The translations under genes and the position numbers were made by a program. The notes beneath the pieces were generated by a model. It had not been told where the DNA came from. It made no database searches and saw only the letters and a list, made by a program, of their open reading frames with translations. Of a DNA stretch of 64,000 nt, positions 42,040 to 50,266 are shown one piece after another. Each line of letters begins with the position of its first letter. Position 1 is the stretch's first letter. The stretch is from an uncultured Bacteroidales bacterium (GTDB taxonomy: Bacteria > Bacteroidota > Bacteroidia > Bacteroidales > Paludibacteraceae), in the NCBI GenBank assembly GCA_902766045.1, contig CACXCA010000022.1, forward strand, positions 62,001 through 126,000, in the 5' to 3' direction.

Positions 42040-42783
42040 ACCCCACTTGCTTTTATTTAATTTTTTCATCAGAGCAACAATTCTTCCTTGTTTACGTATC
42101 AATTTTTGAGGTATATTACGAGGATTATAGGCAAGCGGTGCAGGCAATACAGATGCCAACGAAGCCGCTTCCTGCATGGTTAACTTTGATGCGGAGTGGC
42201 GAAAATAACATTGACTAGCTGCCTCGACTCCATAGATTCCATCGCCCATCTCTGCCACATTCAGATATACTTCCATTATTCTTTTCTTACTCCAAAATGT
42301 TTCTATCATGACGGTGAAATAAACCTCCAATCCCTTCCTAACCCATGATCTGTTCGGCCAAAGGAAAACATTTTTCGCCACTTGCTGAGATATCGTACTT
42401 GCACCATAGATTCTCTTTCCCTTCTTATTCAATTTACGGGCTTTCTCAATCGCTTCAAAATCAAATCCATTATGACTCATAAACTTATTATCCTCGGATG
42501 CTATAACCGCATCTATCATGGTGCTTGACATATCATCTATACAGAGCCATTTTTGTTCCAGTTTGACAGGTCGATCCGAAAAAAGTTGCTGACATACGCG
42601 CAGGCACATCAATGGAGTCAACCGAACAGGCACAAACCGCATAATCAAAACAGACAAGAAAGTAGATATAAAAAAGAAAATCAACAAATTACGAATCCAA
42701 ATAGAAATATAGCTAACCCTACTTCTATTCTTCTTATTTTTCCCAGTAATCCAATGTAATACTTTCTTTAAGCGTTGTTTCAT
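42028..42783 (-). CDS. mtgA: Monofunctional biosynthetic peptidoglycan transglycosylase (GT51)
   Basis: This 251-residue membrane-anchored enzyme polymerises lipid II glycan strands. One N-terminal membrane helix (about residues 30-50) is followed by the GT51 domain with motif 1 [16 protein letters not shown] (catalytic Glu 97), motif 2 [21 protein letters not shown] and motif 3 [23 protein letters not shown]. It lacks a transpeptidase domain, as expected for MtgA. It begins 3 bp after the YhcH-family gene and is likely co-transcribed with it. Confidence 0.95.
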   Translation of the reverse strand: MKQRLKKVLHWITGKNKKNRSRVSYISIWIRNLLIFFFISTFLSVLIMRFVPVRLTPLMCLRVCQQLFSDRPVKLEQKWLCIDDMSSTMIDAVIASEDNKFMSHNGFDFEAIEKARKLNKKGKRIYGASTISQQVAKNVFLWPNRSWVRKGLEVYFTVMIETFWSKKRIMEVYLNVAEMGDGIYGVEAASQCYFRHSASKLTMQEAASLASVLPAPLAYNPRNIPQKLIRKQGRIVALMKKLNKSKWGLHY

Positions 42784-42786
42784 CTA

Positions 42787-43230
42787 TTATTTAGCCTTTA
42801 CTTTTACTACTATTTTTTTTGTCTTACCATTACCAATAATAGGGGCATGAGCATCTTGTGGGAAAAAAATAGCAAACGATCCAACCGGCAACACAAAAGA
42901 GAAATCAAACTTATCCTTGTAGAAGGTTATATCCTGCTTAGGATGCATCTCCTTCAACATCTTACATTTCCTTGTCGGTTTATACCCAACGTATTCAAAA
43001 TTTGAAATAGGTATTTGTATATCAATATGCGCATTATGAGCCTCCAGATTAGCCATGTTAGAAGGTCTCAAAGCAACTTCATCCACATTAATATAGAAAT
43101 CATCATCCACAACGATTTTCCCAGTCTGTATATCATTAAGATCTAGATTTTTCAAATAATTAAATACTTTAGGAAACGACGGATGCATACCTGCATATAG
43201 GTCTATGTTTTCAAATAAATCTAATACCAT
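42787..43230 (-). CDS. YhcH/YjgK/YiaL family protein
   Basis: This 147-residue cupin-like protein matches the YhcH/DUF386 family: LEAHNAHIDIQIPI (His-rich block about residues 63-76), a YKPTRK segment, SFAIFFPQDAHAPII (about residues 117-131) and the terminal KIVVKVK. Conserved His/Glu positions bind a metal. Members are linked to sialic acid, galactoside or alginate sugar metabolism, possibly acting as sugar mutarotase or isomerase; the local sugar is unknown. It precedes mtgA by 3 bp. Confidence 0.9.
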   Translation of the reverse strand: MVLDLFENIDLYAGMHPSFPKVFNYLKNLDLNDIQTGKIVVDDDFYINVDEVALRPSNMANLEAHNAHIDIQIPISNFEYVGYKPTRKCKMLKEMHPKQDITFYKDKFDFSFVLPVGSFAIFFPQDAHAPIIGNGKTKKIVVKVKAK

Positions 43231-43294
43231 GTTATTTCTTCTAGTTACGTTTTACACACTTACTCCCCCTCAGGGTCAGTTCATCTATTTTCAT

Positions 43295-43320
43295 AAAAAA
43301 AGGTCTTCACATAGAAGACC
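43295..43320 (-). terminator. Terminator of the tRNA-Tyr/tRNA-Gly transcript
   Basis: On the minus strand a GGTCTTC stem (43320-43314) pairs with 43308-43302 and is followed by seven U (complement of 43295-43301). It lies 4 bp after the tRNA-Gly 3' end. Confidence 0.8.
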
Positions 43321-43324
43321 ATGG

Positions 43325-43397
43325 AGCGGAAAACGGGGTTCGAACCCGCGACCCTCAGCTTGGAAGGCTGATGCTCTACCAACTGAGCTACTTCCGC
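43325..43397 (-). tRNA. tRNA-Gly (anticodon UCC)
   Basis: The minus-strand 73-nt sequence folds with acceptor GCGGAAG/TTTCCGC, D-stem GCTC/GAGC, anticodon stem TCAGC/GCTGA around CTTCCAA (anticodon TCC in DNA) and T-arm GCGGG TTCGAAC CCCGT. CCA is not encoded. It is second in a two-tRNA transcript, 18 bp after tRNA-Tyr. Confidence 0.95.
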
Positions 43398-43415
43398 AGT
43401 TGGTTATTATACCTG

Positions 43416-43498
43416 TGGGCGAAGATGGATTCGAACCACCGAAGGCAAGAGCCAGCAGATTTACAGTCTGCCCCATTTGGCCACTCTGGTATTCGCCC
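43416..43498 (-). tRNA. tRNA-Tyr (anticodon GUA)
   Basis: The minus-strand 83-nt sequence has acceptor GGGCGAA/TTCGCCC, a class II long variable arm, anticodon loop CTGTAAA (anticodon GTA in DNA) on stem CAGA/TCTG, and T-arm GGTGG TTCGAAT CCATC. Discriminator A. It is first in the two-tRNA transcript. Confidence 0.95.
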
Positions 43499-43513
43499 TT
43501 TTGAAATCGGGTG

Positions 43514-43544
43514 CAAAGATAAGAAACTATTTTTAATATTCCAA
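43514..43544 (-). promoter_or_regulatory. Bacteroidota-type promoter for tRNA-Tyr and tRNA-Gly
   Basis: On the minus strand TTG (43544-43542), 20-bp spacer, TATCTTTG (43521-43514). The -33 element lies inside the last codons of ribH. The tRNA-Tyr 5' end is 15 bp downstream of the -7 element. Confidence 0.8.
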
Positions 43545-44024
43545 AAGTTTTTTATTGAAATCAACCATTTTAATTGCAGTTATGGCAGCCTCAACACCTT
43601 TATTGCCCAAAACACCCCCTGCACGATCCAATGATTGCTGCATATCATCTGTTGTCAGCAAGCCAAAGATGACAGGCACCTTCCCTTCTGCATTCAACTG
43701 ACTGATACCATTCGTCGTTCCCTGACAAACATAATCAAAATGTGGGGTGCCTCCTCTTACAACACATCCCAATGCAATGATTGCATCCACATCCAATTCA
43801 TCCCCCATACGTTTTGATGCATAGACCAACTCAAAACTGCCTGGCACATGGAACACACAGACATTCTCAGGATCAACTCCATGTTTTATCAATGTCTCCT
43901 GTGCTCCTTCCAACAATTTGAATGTCACATCACTGTTCCAATCTGAAACAACTATGCCAAATGCCATCTCCGATGCATTCGGTACAGAATTACTATCGTA
44001 TTTTGATAAATCTATCGTTGCCAT
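43533..44024 (-). CDS. ribH: 6,7-dimethyl-8-ribityllumazine synthase
   Basis: This 163-residue enzyme condenses 5-amino-6-ribitylaminouracil with 3,4-dihydroxy-2-butanone 4-phosphate, the penultimate step of riboflavin synthesis. Motifs: GIVVSDWN near residue 23, [15 protein letters not shown] (about residues 59-73), [21 protein letters not shown] (about residues 85-105, with the catalytic His after TP) and [11 protein letters not shown]. Length matches lumazine synthases that form icosahedral or pentameric shells. No other rib gene is nearby. It may share a transcript with the TPR gene upstream (67-bp gap). Confidence 0.95.
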   Translation of the reverse strand: MATIDLSKYDSNSVPNASEMAFGIVVSDWNSDVTFKLLEGAQETLIKHGVDPENVCVFHVPGSFELVYASKRMGDELDVDAIIALGCVVRGGTPHFDYVCQGTTNGISQLNAEGKVPVIFGLLTTDDMQQSLDRAGGVLGNKGVEAAITAIKMVDFNKKLLEY

Positions 44025-44091
44025 ACTAATAAAAAAAATTCTACAAATCCCTATTCAGAAGATTCATAGAATTTTATATGATTCAAATTAA

Positions 44092-44799
44092 TTATTTCGA
44101 TTTTGCATATTCAAGATACTTCTGCACTTCTGACATGTCAGAGAACTGAGGATATTTCTTAATGATATTCTCTAACAATGCAACAGCTTTGTCATTTTCA
44201 CCCAATGACATATAGGCAATAGCTGCACGCTTATTATAGAACGGTGTAACAATATCATTGTCTGCACTAGCAGCTTTCTTATAATAAACAATTGCCTTTT
44301 CTGCTTTTTCCAAATCCCAATAACAATCACCAATAGCTCCTAATATAGCTGGTTGAACCATCTTATCATCAGCATCAAATTTCTCCAAATATTCAATGGC
44401 TGTCTCATAATCACCCAACTGCTTATAGCACAATCCAGCATAAGCCTTTGCAAGATTACCTGATTTAGTTGAACCATACTCTTCAATGATCTCCAAGAAT
44501 CCCATCACATCATCTTTTCCATCCAATGCACTTTGAAATGAGTCTCTAGCAAACATTTGTTCTGCACCATAAATAGACTCCTTTGCTTCCTTATCTCTTG
44601 GCTCTATATAGAAATTCTTGAACAACATCACACTGACAACCAACAATGTAACTATACCAATACCGATATAGATAGGCTTCTGATTGTTTTCCAAGAATGC
44701 TTCGCCCTTATTCAATGCATTACCTACACTATTGAACGTACTCTCAACTTTGTCAAGCTCCTCTTCTTGATTTCCTTGTTTCTTTATAATATCAGCCAT
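44092..44799 (-). CDS. Membrane-anchored TPR protein (YfgM-like)
   Basis: This 235-residue protein has a cytoplasmic N-terminus of about 45 residues, one membrane helix (IGIGIVTLLVVSVMLF, about residues 46-61) and a periplasmic C-terminal set of tetratricopeptide repeats (SGNLAKAYAGLCYKQLGDYETAIEYLEKF, PAILGAIGDCYWDLEKAEKAIVYYKKA and so on). The layout resembles YfgM/ancillary SecYEG translocon proteins, but no direct evidence for that role is available here. A -7 element TATTTTTG at 44854-44847 on the minus strand suggests its own promoter. Confidence 0.82.
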   Translation of the reverse strand: MADIIKKQGNQEEELDKVESTFNSVGNALNKGEAFLENNQKPIYIGIGIVTLLVVSVMLFKNFYIEPRDKEAKESIYGAEQMFARDSFQSALDGKDDVMGFLEIIEEYGSTKSGNLAKAYAGLCYKQLGDYETAIEYLEKFDADDKMVQPAILGAIGDCYWDLEKAEKAIVYYKKAASADNDIVTPFYNKRAAIAYMSLGENDKAVALLENIIKKYPQFSDMSEVQKYLEYAKSK

Positions 44800-44846
44800 T
44801 TTTTTAAAAATTTATCTGTTTTTTCAATTTTTCAAATTTGAAGTTA

Positions 44847-44854
44847 CAAAAATA
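44847..44854 (-). promoter_or_regulatory. Putative -7 element for the TPR gene
   Basis: The minus strand reads TATTTTTG, 47 bp upstream of the ATG; the -33 TTG is absent at the consensus spacing. Confidence 0.4.
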
Positions 44855-44993
44855 ACGGATTCTGAGTTATTAAAAAAATTTTAACCGTTTTTTTTCGTCA
44901 TCTTTTATTTTTAAGGACCAGGGCACTTCTCTTTTTCTTCTCAACACCATCTTCTGATAAGAATCCCTATTGTATTTTAGCTATCTGTGACAA

Positions 44994-45581
44994 TCAGTCA
45001 ATCCCCATACTCTCCATTTCCTTCATTGCCGACCAAACCTCACGAGGCAAAAAGAAAAGCAAGTTCTTGCCTTCTTTCCAGGCATTACGTATCTGCGTTG
45101 ATGAAATCTCCAAGGTAGGAGCATTCTCCAACATCCTTACGGATTTTGCCCAGCGTTCAGGCACCTCGGTCGGATAATTCGGACGTGGATAAACAAGCAG
45201 CTCACATATTTCAGCAATCTTTTCTGCATCCTTCCATTTGTAGAAATCCACCAAATTATCACCGCCCATCACCAATTTAAACTCCACATCCTTCTCAGTC
45301 TCCTTAAAATGCATCAACGTATCAATCGTATAAGAAGGTTTTGGCAACGAGAACTCTATATCAGAGACGGAGAATTTGTCATACCCTGCTATCGCTTTTT
45401 GCACCATTTTCAATCGCCACTCATCACTCATCAAAGCACGATTTTTCTTGAAGGGATTTTGAGGTGACACAATGAATCTCACCTCATCAATCTCTTCATA
45501 CTCTGCAATATAGTTAGCAAGAATAAGATGTCCGTAATGTATCGGATTAAAAGACCCGAAAAAAAGAGCTACCTTTTTCAT
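44994..45581 (-). CDS. nadD: Nicotinate-nucleotide adenylyltransferase
   Basis: This 195-residue enzyme makes nicotinic acid adenine dinucleotide from NaMN and ATP in NAD synthesis. It has the nucleotidyltransferase motif GSFNPIHYGHL (about residues 9-19), FIVSPQNPFKK, VMGGDNLVDFYKW (about residues 104-116) and the ISSTQIR signature (about residues 160-166). Its ATG overlaps the gmk stop by 4 nt (ATGA), so it is translationally coupled to gmk. Confidence 0.95.
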   Translation of the reverse strand: MKKVALFFGSFNPIHYGHLILANYIAEYEEIDEVRFIVSPQNPFKKNRALMSDEWRLKMVQKAIAGYDKFSVSDIEFSLPKPSYTIDTLMHFKETEKDVEFKLVMGGDNLVDFYKWKDAEKIAEICELLVYPRPNYPTEVPERWAKSVRMLENAPTLEISSTQIRNAWKEGKNLLFFLPREVWSAMKEMESMGID

Positions 45582-46147
45582 TCTTCCATGAATTCTTTTA
45601 CCATTTTTGTTATCAAGGCCTTCGTCTGCTCTAAGTCATCGTTTACAACAATTCTGTCAAACTTATCTGAAAAAGTCATTTCATACGATGCCTTATTGAC
45701 ACGGTCATTAATTACATCCATCGTATCGGTACCTCTCTTCACCAATCTCTCCTTCAACGTAGCAATTGAAGGCGGCATGATGAATATTGACATGGCATTC
45801 GCACCATACATCTTTTTAATATTACAACCGCCTGCCACATCCACATCAAACACCACGATATGATTCTTGTTATTGATACGAGACACCTCACTTTTCAACG
45901 TCCCATAATATTTATCCGTGTAAACCTCTTCCCATTCCAAGAAAGCACCCTCTGCAATCTTCTCTTTGAACTGCTCGGGGGATAAGAAATAGTATTCTAC
46001 ACCATCTTTTTCTTCGCCACGAGGACTTCTACTTGTAGCCGAAATAGAAAACTCCAAACAATCAAACTTCGACATTAAGTAATTAATCAACGTACTTTTA
46101 CCGGAGCCCGAAGGTGCAGAAAAGATAATCATTTTTTCTTTGTTCAT
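45578..46147 (-). CDS. gmk: Guanylate kinase
   Basis: This 189-residue enzyme phosphorylates GMP to GDP. The P-loop APSGSGKSTL (about residues 10-19), the GMP-binding SATSRSPRGEEKDGVEYYF (about residues 36-54), FLEWEEVYTDKYYGT, the DVDVAGG motif and the lid region are all present. Size matches bacterial Gmk (about 190-205). It lies 13 bp after yicC and overlaps nadD by 4 nt, in a yicC-gmk-nadD operon. Confidence 0.96.
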   Translation of the reverse strand: MNKEKMIIFSAPSGSGKSTLINYLMSKFDCLEFSISATSRSPRGEEKDGVEYYFLSPEQFKEKIAEGAFLEWEEVYTDKYYGTLKSEVSRINNKNHIVVFDVDVAGGCNIKKMYGANAMSIFIMPPSIATLKERLVKRGTDTMDVINDRVNKASYEMTFSDKFDRIVVNDDLEQTKALITKMVKEFMEE

Positions 46148-46160
46148 CTTCTTCTATATA

Positions 46161-47033
46161 TTATAGGACATTCAACACCTGTTCTTTAATTTGCTCCAAC
46201 TCATCCTTCATCTTTACAACAATCTTTTGCATTTCAGAATGATTGGATTTGGATCCCAACGTATTTATTTCTCTTCCTATCTCCTGAGCAATGAAGCCTA
46301 ATTTTTTCCCTGAATTACCCTCTGACTTCATCGTTTCCTCAAAATAGGTCAGATGTTGACGAAGACGATTCTTCTCTTCATTGATATCCAACTTCTCTAT
46401 ATAATAAATCATCTCTTGTTCAAATCTGTTTTTATCATACTCAACAGACTTTATCTCAGATAGATTATCCAATATTCTCTGTTTAATTTTCTCTACACGC
46501 TCTTTTTCAAAAGGATCAATCGTAGCCAACAGCGCACGAATATTAGCTATTTTTTGGTTAAATACAGCCGCCAACGACTCTCCTTCCCGAACTCTAAAAT
46601 CTATCAATGAAGAAACAGCTTTCTCAAAGGCTTCTTTCACCTTCTGCCAATCCTCTTCATCCACCTCTTGCAACTCACTCTTCATCACATCAGGCATACG
46701 CAACAAAAGAACCATCCAATCAGTTGGTTCTGGCACACCTAATTTGTGTGACATCTCGCTGATCTGCTTATAATAATTCTCAACTAAAGCCTGATTAATC
46801 TGTGTGGACGTATCGCCATTCATGTTCTCCACATAAATACTAAACTCCACCTTTCCTCTCTCTAATCTCTGAGCAACAATATTACGCAGTTCCAATTCCT
46901 TTTCCTTATATGAGTTCGGAACGCGAGAAAACAAATCCAGCTGTTTGCTATTCAAAGATTTAATCTCAATCGTAATTTTCTTGGATCCCACTTCGCAAGT
47001 TGTCTTGCCGAATCCTGTCATTGACAATACCAT
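46161..47033 (-). CDS. yicC: YicC family endoribonuclease-like protein
   Basis: This 290-residue protein begins with the family hallmark SMTGFGKT (residues 4-11) and NSKQLDL, and ends with the DUF1732 block MKSEGNSGKKLGFIAQEIGREINTLGSK-SNH (about residues 233-263), here broken for length. YicC proteins are Mg-dependent RNases in studied species and are often next to gmk, as here. It heads the yicC-gmk-nadD operon with a consensus promoter, divergent from tsaB. Confidence 0.93.
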   Translation of the reverse strand: MVLSMTGFGKTTCEVGSKKITIEIKSLNSKQLDLFSRVPNSYKEKELELRNIVAQRLERGKVEFSIYVENMNGDTSTQINQALVENYYKQISEMSHKLGVPEPTDWMVLLLRMPDVMKSELQEVDEEDWQKVKEAFEKAVSSLIDFRVREGESLAAVFNQKIANIRALLATIDPFEKERVEKIKQRILDNLSEIKSVEYDKNRFEQEMIYYIEKLDINEEKNRLRQHLTYFEETMKSEGNSGKKLGFIAQEIGREINTLGSKSNHSEMQKIVVKMKDELEQIKEQVLNVL

Positions 47034-47061
47034 AATCTACTAATTTTGAAAATTTACGATA

Positions 47062-47090
47062 CAAAGTTAATTTTAATTTTTTCAAAACAA
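47062..47090 (-). promoter_or_regulatory. Bacteroidota-type promoter for yicC-gmk-nadD
   Basis: On the minus strand TTG (47090-47088), 18-bp spacer, TAACTTTG (47069-47062); the -7 element is 28 bp upstream of the ATG. The spacer is one base shorter than the usual 19. Confidence 0.65.
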
Positions 47091-47110
47091 TAGTTTCGGC
47101 ACAAATAATA

Positions 47111-47118
47111 TAAATTTG
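47111..47118 (+). promoter_or_regulatory. Putative -7 element for tsaB
   Basis: TAAATTTG matches TAnnTTTG, 47 bp before the chosen ATG at 47166. No -33 TTG at consensus spacing. The in-frame GTG at 47127 would leave almost no leader, which favours the ATG at 47166. Confidence 0.5.
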
Positions 47119-47165
47119 CACAAATTTTGAGTGGCAACCCACTACTACAATCAATTAAAAAGAAA

Positions 47166-47885
47166 ATGGCAAATATCATTTGTATAGAAACATCGACAGA
47201 AGTTTGTTCCGTAGCTTTGTCAACAGATGGTCAATGTGTATTTGAGAAAAAACAGTTAACCGGACAGGCACATTCAATTCTTTTAGCATCCTATCTACAG
47301 GAGTTGCAAGAATACACGAAGAATAATGACATAAAGATTGATGCCGTGGCAGTCAGCAGCGGACCAGGTTCATATACAGGATTACGCATTGGTGTTTCTA
47401 CTGCCAAAGGATTGTGTTACGGAATGGATGTTCCCCTACTCTCTATCGATACGTTGAAAGTCATCACTGTATCTGCTATAGAGAAACTAACTCCGAGCAA
47501 CATAGAAAACGATGCCTATTTCTGTCCAATGATTGATGCCAGACGAATGGAAGTATATACATCTTTTTATGATAAAAAGTTAAATCAAATACAAAAAACA
47601 TCCGCAGATATTATTGATGAAAACTCATATAAAGAGCTGCTAGACAATCATATAATATACTTCTTTGGTAATGGGGCAGGGAAATGTAAAAACACGCTTA
47701 CACACCCCAACGCACGTTTTTTAGACGAGATGAATCCTTTGGCTTCAAGAATGGCGAAATTAGCAGAATTAGCATACCAAGCAAAGGATTTCAAAGACGT
47801 TGCTTATTTCGAACCTATCTATTTGAAGGATTTCATCGCCACAGTTAGCAAAAACAAAGTATTAGGGTTGGATAATTCAAAATAA
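47166..47885 (+). CDS. tsaB: tRNA threonylcarbamoyladenosine biosynthesis protein TsaB
   Basis: ATG 47166 is chosen over an in-frame GTG at 47127 because TsaB proteins begin right at the first beta-strand (MANIICIETSTEVCSVAL). The 239-residue ASKHA-fold protein shows SSGPGSYTGLRIGVSTAKGL (family hallmark, about residues 70-89, read here in two parts: SSGPGSYTG and LRIG) and MIDARRMEVYT. It acts with TsaC, TsaD and TsaE in t6A modification of ANN-decoding tRNAs; tsaC is also in this window (55713). Divergent from yicC; rpsP follows after 58 bp. Confidence 0.93.
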   Translation: MANIICIETSTEVCSVALSTDGQCVFEKKQLTGQAHSILLASYLQELQEYTKNNDIKIDAVAVSSGPGSYTGLRIGVSTAKGLCYGMDVPLLSIDTLKVITVSAIEKLTPSNIENDAYFCPMIDARRMEVYTSFYDKKLNQIQKTSADIIDENSYKELLDNHIIYFFGNGAGKCKNTLTHPNARFLDEMNPLASRMAKLAELAYQAKDFKDVAYFEPIYLKDFIATVSKNKVLGLDNSK

Positions 47886-47898
47886 AGTTATAACTTTG
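47868..47898 (+). promoter_or_regulatory. Bacteroidota-type promoter for rpsP
   Basis: TTG at 47868-47870 inside the 3' end of tsaB, 20-bp spacer, TAACTTTG at 47891-47898. The ATG of rpsP is 45 bp further on. Confidence 0.75.
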
Positions 47899-47943
47899 CA
47901 CCGCTTTTATAATTAATGAAGTTTAACTAACAAAATTTAAAAA

Positions 47944-48498
47944 ATGGCAACCAAAATTAGATTGCAAAGACACGGCCGCAAGGGGTACGCGTATTACCAC
48001 ATCGTCGTAGCAGATAGCAGAGCACCACGTGATGGTAAGTATATTGAAAGAATTGGATCTTATAATCCTAACACAAATCCTGCTACAGTTGATTTAAACT
48101 TCGAAAGAGCTTTGTATTGGGTAGAGTGCGGTGCACAACCAACAGACACTACAAGAAATCTTTTGAGTGACAAAGGAGTTTACTTAATGAAGCACTTAAA
48201 AGGTGGTGTTAAGAAGGGAGCATTCTCTGATGAAGTAGCACAACAAAAATTCAATGCATGGGTAGCTGAGAAAGATAAGAAAACTCAAGCTTTCATAAGC
48301 AAGAAAGAGACAGCTAAGAAAGAAGACGTTAAGAAACGTTTGGAAGCAGAAAAAGCAGTAAACGCTGCTAAAGCTGAATTGGTTTCAAAGAAGAAAGCTG
48401 AAGCTGAGGCTGCTGCAAAAGAGGCTGAGGCTGCTGCAGCTGCTGCAGAAGCTCCTGCAACAGAGGCTCCAGCAGAAGAAACTCCTGCTGCAGAATAA
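47944..48498 (+). CDS. rpsP: 30S ribosomal protein S16 with long C-terminal extension
   Basis: The first ~85 residues are S16 ([34 protein letters not shown]). S16 is essential for 30S assembly. The total is 184 residues against about 80-90 in most bacteria; the extra ~95 residues are Lys/Glu/Ala-rich and probably helical, ending in an Ala-Pro-Glu tail. Such an extension is usual in Bacteroidales S16. It has its own promoter and a strong terminator, so it is monocistronic here. Confidence 0.96.
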   Translation: MATKIRLQRHGRKGYAYYHIVVADSRAPRDGKYIERIGSYNPNTNPATVDLNFERALYWVECGAQPTDTTRNLLSDKGVYLMKHLKGGVKKGAFSDEVAQQKFNAWVAEKDKKTQAFISKKETAKKEDVKKRLEAEKAVNAAKAELVSKKKAEAEAAAKEAEAAAAAAEAPATEAPAEETPAAE

Positions 48499-48513
48499 TC
48501 ATAACCTTATAAT

Positions 48514-48546
48514 AAAAAAGGATGTCCACAACGGACATCCTTTTTT
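48514..48546 (+). terminator. Rho-independent terminator of rpsP
   Basis: GGATGTCC stem (48520-48527) pairs with GGACATCC (48533-48540), extended by an A/T-tract pairing and followed by TTTTTT. It lies 15 bp after the stop. Confidence 0.9.
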
Positions 48547-48596
48547 ATTTCATACAACAAATACTGACGGAACTACTTTCATGTCAAAATTTTAAG

Positions 48597-48604
48597 TAAA
48601 TTTG
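48597..48604 (+). promoter_or_regulatory. Putative -7 element for glyA
   Basis: TAAATTTG matches TAnnTTTG, 44 bp before the glyA ATG. -33 TTG not evident. Confidence 0.5.
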
Positions 48605-48648
48605 CATCAGTTTTATACGGATTTAACATTGACTATATACGTAAACTT

Positions 48649-49929
48649 ATGGTAAGAGACACAGCAATTTTCGACATTATCGAGAAGGAGCACCAACGCC
48701 AACTGAAAGGCATAGAATTAATTGCCTCAGAAAATTTCGTGAGTGACCAAGTTATGCAAGCAATGGGTTCTTGCTTAACTAACAAGTACGCTGAAGGCTA
48801 CATCGGACACCGTCACTATGGCGGTTGCGAGGTAGTTGACATGAGCGAAGGCTTAGCAATCGAGCGCCTATGCAAACTTTACGGCGCTGAGTACGCTAAT
48901 GTACAACCTCACTCAGGAGCTCAGGCAAATGGTGCGGTTCTACTTGCAGTTCTAAATCCTGGCGATAAATTCATGGGCTTGGATTTGGCTCATGGTGGAC
49001 ACCTATCTCATGGTTCATTGGTTAACACATCAGGTTTGATATACAAGCCAGTTCCTTACTTTTTGAACAAAGAGACAGGACGTGTTGATTACGATGAAAT
49101 GGAGAAAACAGCAAAAGCAGAACGTCCTAAGTTAATCATCGGTGGTGGTTCAGCTTATTCTCGCGAATGGGATTATGCTCGTATGCGTAAAATCGCTGAC
49201 GAAGTAGGTGCATTACTTATGATTGATATGGCTCACCCTGCTGGTTTGATTGCCGCTGGTTTGCTTGACAATCCATTGAAATACGCACATATCGTCACTT
49301 CTACTACTCATAAGACACTTCGTGGACCTCGCGGTGGTATCATCCTTCTTGGCAAGGACTTCGATAACCCATGGGGTAAAGTGACAAAGAAGGGCGTCAT
49401 CCGTAAGATGTCTTCCATCCTAAATTCTGCAGTGTTCCCAGGTATGCAAGGTGGTCCATTGGAGCATGTTATCGCTGCTAAGGCTGTTGCTTTTGGTGAA
49501 GCACTTCAACCAGAATTCAAGGAATACCAAACTCAAGTGAAGAAGAATGCTGCTGTAATGGCACAAGCATTCGTCGATAAAGGTTACGCTGTCGTTTCTG
49601 GCGGTACCGACAACCACTCCATGTTGATCGACCTTCGCCCTAAATTCCCTGAATTGACAGGTAAGATGGCTGAAACAGCTCTTGTTTCTGCAGACATCAC
49701 AACCAATATGAACATGGTGCCATTTGACACTCGTTCCGCATTCCAAACTTCAGGTCTCCGCTTCGGTACCCCTGCTATCACAACTCGTGGTGCTAAGGAG
49801 GATTTGATGGTTGAGATTGTTGAAATGATCGATACGGTTCTTGCTAACCCAGAAAGCGAAGCTAATATCAAATCAGTTCGCGAAAAAGTAAACAGCATCA
49901 TGAAGGAGTATCCTTTGTTCGCTTGGTAA
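48649..49929 (+). CDS. glyA: Serine hydroxymethyltransferase
   Basis: This 426-residue PLP enzyme interconverts serine and glycine with tetrahydrofolate, supplying one-carbon units. Markers are [11 protein letters not shown] (about residues 22-32), TNKYAEGY, the [13 protein letters not shown] block, [11 protein letters not shown] and the PLP-lysine segment [13 protein letters not shown] (about residues 223-235). Length and motif order match GlyA. Codon use is strongly biased (few rare codons), consistent with high expression. It is followed by a terminator. Confidence 0.97.
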   Translation: MVRDTAIFDIIEKEHQRQLKGIELIASENFVSDQVMQAMGSCLTNKYAEGYIGHRHYGGCEVVDMSEGLAIERLCKLYGAEYANVQPHSGAQANGAVLLAVLNPGDKFMGLDLAHGGHLSHGSLVNTSGLIYKPVPYFLNKETGRVDYDEMEKTAKAERPKLIIGGGSAYSREWDYARMRKIADEVGALLMIDMAHPAGLIAAGLLDNPLKYAHIVTSTTHKTLRGPRGGIILLGKDFDNPWGKVTKKGVIRKMSSILNSAVFPGMQGGPLEHVIAAKAVAFGEALQPEFKEYQTQVKKNAAVMAQAFVDKGYAVVSGGTDNHSMLIDLRPKFPELTGKMAETALVSADITTNMNMVPFDTRSAFQTSGLRFGTPAITTRGAKEDLMVEIVEMIDTVLANPESEANIKSVREKVNSIMKEYPLFAW

Positions 49930-49952
49930 TTTTTTCGTATATTCTTATAAGG

Positions 49953-49988
49953 GTGTGTCAAAATATTATTTTGGCACACTTTTTTTAT
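49953..49988 (+). terminator. Rho-independent terminator of glyA
   Basis: Stem GTGTGTCAAAA (49953-49963) pairs with the TTTTGGCACAC arm (49969-49979) with one G:U pair, followed by TTTTTTT. It lies 23 bp after the stop. Confidence 0.85.
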
Positions 49989-50090
49989 TGGCTTTAAATT
50001 TCAGAGACACACAATCAACGGCCTTTGCTATAGTAGCTTACCCAACAAGCGTATCTATCCCGTTTGTAATAAAAAAGAGAGCATCTTTCA

Positions 50091-50120
50091 TGTCATTTTG
50101 TCCACTTTTGTCATTTTATC
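50091..50120. promoter_or_regulatory. Paired direct repeats upstream of hsp20 (possible activator sites)
   Basis: TGTCATTTTGTC at 50091-50102 and TGTCATTTTATC at 50109-50120 differ at one base and start 18 bp apart. They lie about 60-90 bp upstream of the promoter-like sequence at 50172-50193, a distance typical for enhancer-binding sites of sigma54 promoters. Confidence 0.45.
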
Positions 50121-50171
50121 ATAAATTTGTTGGAAAATTCGGCAGATATATGGGCTATTATATAGAAGGAA

Positions 50172-50193
50172 TATCTTTGGCACACAATTTGAA
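50172..50193 (+). promoter_or_regulatory. hsp20 promoter region: TATCTTTG overlapping a sigma54-like element
   Basis: TATCTTTG (50172-50179) matches the primary -7 consensus. Overlapping it, TGGCAC (50178-50183) and TTTGAA (50188-50193) mimic the -24/-12 sigma54 consensus with the correct GG-N10 spacing, but the -12 dinucleotide is GA instead of GC. Either could drive hsp20, with a leader of about 65-80 nt. Confidence 0.4.
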
Positions 50194-50253
50194 CAACTCA
50201 TTACGACTGCTTCTAACAACAGCCAGAAAATAAATATAATGTTTAATTTAACT

Positions 50254-50258
50254 GGAGG
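50254..50258 (+). promoter_or_regulatory. Strong Shine-Dalgarno sequence of hsp20
   Basis: GGAGG ends 8 bp before the ATG at 50267. Most genes in this window lack a recognisable Shine-Dalgarno, as is usual in this phylum, so this one stands out. Confidence 0.65.
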
Positions 50259-50266
50259 ACACAAAA

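Larger units (their letters stand above)
49930..50266. other. 337-bp region between glyA and hsp20
   Basis: Holds the glyA terminator (49953-49988), two near-identical 12-bp direct repeats (50091-50102 and 50109-50120), an overlapping TATCTTTG/sigma54-like promoter region (50172-50193) and a strong Shine-Dalgarno sequence (50254-50258). An open frame crossing it has no protein-like features. Confidence 0.65.

Noticed and set aside
43205-43634. Two plus-strand open frames across the tRNA-Tyr/tRNA-Gly genes
   Set aside because: They are translations of the antisense strand of two well-folded tRNAs and of the ribH 3' end; not genes.
49955-50233. Open frame of 92 codons between glyA and hsp20
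   Set aside because: It starts with a GTG inside the glyA terminator, crosses the regulatory repeats and promoter of hsp20, and has no recognisable domain or codon bias; I regard it as chance.
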